The notes under the pieces were generated by a model. It saw only the letters and a program-made list of their open reading frames with translations, was not told the origin of the DNA and did no database searches. 64,000 bases of DNA from Xestospongia bergquistia (taxonomy: Eukaryota; Porifera; Demospongiae; Haplosclerida; Petrosiidae). The stretch's first letter is position 1. Each line of letters begins with the position of its first letter. The stretch is from positions 6,091,913 through 6,155,912 of the forward strand of contig OZ014421.1 of the NCBI GenBank assembly GCA_963965975.1, given 5' to 3'. Positions 62,400 through 64,000 of this stretch are shown here, piece by piece. A program made the position numbers and the translations under genes.

Positions 62400-64000
62400 A
62401 TGATGCCAGTGGCAATCATGGCCACACCCACAGTGAGTCAGATCGAAGTACCTATATTTAGATGGTAGCTACTCGGTATTGAAAAATACTACAAATCCTA
62501 AAAATAGAACAGTGTGCTATTTATAGAATGTAATGTGATATCACTAGTGTTTGTTGTCAAGTGTTTATAGTACCTACCTATGAATTATGACTTTGCTAAC
62601 AATAGGATCAAATTGTTTATAGTCACACTCCCATTGTAACCACTATTATCTGTATTGTTAGCACTAGATATGTCAACACACATACAAACATACTGATGGA
62701 TGGACGATTAAGCTAATGGTACTAATTAATGTCATGTTCTTTCACAGTCTCCAATGCCTATAGATTCTAACATGAGAAATATATTAGATAAATTAGACAG
62801 TCTAGTTGGAACATCAGGATGTATTCGCAGTGCTCAAGAAGTATCCAAAATTATCAGGTAACTATTTATAATAATACTAACAACCTCAGTTACCATAGTA
62901 ACGTCAGTCACCATAATAAACTAAATGATCCTGTCCATTTTTTAAATCTTTTAATATCTTATGAATTTTAATTTTCAATGTTGTTGTTATTAATTTAAAC
63001 GATTTCTTTATTGTTCTTTTCTAGTTTAATGAAAGAAACAGAACCTTCACTTTTACTTATTAACAGATGTATTATACTAAATACATTGCACGCCACAAAG
63101 GCACAATCGACTCTCAACAAGTAAGTATTTTCTATAGGTGGTTTTCATTTTGTCTATATCTCATTCGCCAACTTTCATTTTGTCTATAATCTTATAGGGT
63201 TTAGGGTTTACTTGTGTAGACAAAGTGAGAACAATTCTTTTCTATACAAGTCTAAAAATTTATATGAATAATTTTTCATGCAATCATAATGTGTTACTAT
63301 AAATAGAAATTGTGTCATATGTTACTATATTTAGTATTTGCACAGTGGGGTGTATGGAATATATTATTGATGATTGCATATTTTTCATGCAAAACCTAAC
63401 CTGGTAGAATGAAATGTATCCTAGGGGTTAAATTTAGAGTCAGGTCTAGTATATAAGGCGTGTTAGTGCATGCAATATAACCAAATTAAAAATCCACATC
63501 ATTTTTATTAATTAGTATAATTATATTTAATGTTGCTATGACAACATAATTGTACTATAGTCTATAATGTTTTTCCTCGTAGATTTATGGAGGCTGGAGG
63601 TTGGAGTGTTTTAAATGTTTGGCTTTCAGATGCCAAAAAGACACAGAATGGTCCACTGTTAGCAGAAATATTACAGGTAACATCAGTTATGATAACATAG
63701 TTTGGAAGGAAGAGATAAGAGTACTTGATTGTCTAAGATGAGTAAATGTTGATACTAATGATAAGAATAATCACATTTTAATCACTTGTACATGTATGTA
63801 TGTATGTATGTACATGTATAGAGTGGTTGATATCTTGAGTACTTTAGAACTTGCGTAACTATACCAAGTCACCTCACTAGTATAATTGTTTATCAAATAT
63901 TGTAATTAATTACACAATCTTTCATTCATTATGGGACCATAAGAACATTAGAATAATTCCTTAATTAAAGGAGTCTCCCATATGAGAGATTCTTTTAAAT
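62400..64000 (+). CDS. PPP1R10: PNUTS/PPP1R10-like PP1 regulator, 5' part (partial)
   Basis: Visible exons: 62400-62432, 62748-62857, 63025-63120, 63583-63676; the gene continues past the window. The frame gives MMPVAIMATPTSPMPIDSNM, then a TFIIS N-terminal (LW/TND)-type helical bundle: NILDKLDSLVG, SAQEVSKII, then SLMKETEPSL, CIILNTLHATKA, then KFMEAGGWSVLNVWLSDAKK and NGPLLAEILQ. This spacing matches the N-terminus of PNUTS. Known role: nuclear targeting subunit of protein phosphatase 1 acting in transcription termination and chromatin; the PP1-binding motif and zinc finger would lie beyond the window. Intron 3 (63121-63582) and 63677-64000 hold nothing else recognisable. Upstream exons cannot be excluded. 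Confidence 0.82.

Overview
The window is nuclear DNA of an animal. Nearly every gene is split by short GT-AG introns, the sequence is AT-rich, and the gene set (p53 family, SEC16, ABCC10, FBXO45, whirlin, SLC37A4, NUP35, NAMPT, BAG1, PNUTS/PPP1R10) is metazoan. Dense gene packing, many small introns, abundant MITE-like elements and divergent orthologues suggest an early-branching animal, most likely a demosponge such as Amphimedon. That assignment is inference; no species marker was found. Exon coordinates were worked out by hand from splice sites, reading phase and family conservation.

Layout. 0.2-1.5 kb: 5' part of a p53-family gene (minus), head to head with SEC16 (1.9-14.6 kb, plus, 19 exons). 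One SEC16 intron holds a complete intronless multi-pass transporter gene (7.3-8.9 kb, POT/SLC15-like). 14.9-40.6 kb: ABCC10/MRP7-like transporter (29 exons). Its 13.9-kb intron 7 (18,282-32,199) contains a cluster of intronless Rab-like small GTPase genes on both strands: seven intact copies and five decayed ones. Another ABCC10 intron carries a 2.9-kb minisatellite. 41-43 kb: FBXO45-like F-box/SPRY gene and a RING-finger gene (both minus). 43.5-48.6 kb: a whirlin homologue with a large coiled-coil insert. 49-50.8 kb: SLC37A4-like sugar-phosphate transporter (minus), divergent from NUP35 (51-53 kb). 53-57.1 kb: repeat-rich gene desert. 57.1-59.9 kb: NAMPT. 60.1-61.3 kb: BAG1-like cochaperone (minus). 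62.4 kb to the end: 5' part of a PNUTS-like gene.

The host genes are unrelated housekeeping or structural genes (ER exit, transport, ubiquitin ligation, NAD salvage, nuclear pore, chaperone) and form no operon or pathway. Neighbours are often divergent with 0.2-0.5 kb between start codons, so shared promoters are likely.

The most unusual content is the nested GTPase cluster. Its intact members keep P-loop and DxxG/TKxD-type motifs, but all lack C-terminal prenylation cysteines, and six of seven have replaced the catalytic glutamine after DxxG. They appear to be a locally expanding, partly decaying, gene-converting family of probably soluble and GTPase-slow Rab relatives. Other points of note are a 60-bp minisatellite shared by a SEC16 intron and a BAG1 intron made almost wholly of it, several MITEs with clear terminal inverted repeats, and a p53-type domain lacking the usual zinc-ligand histidine.
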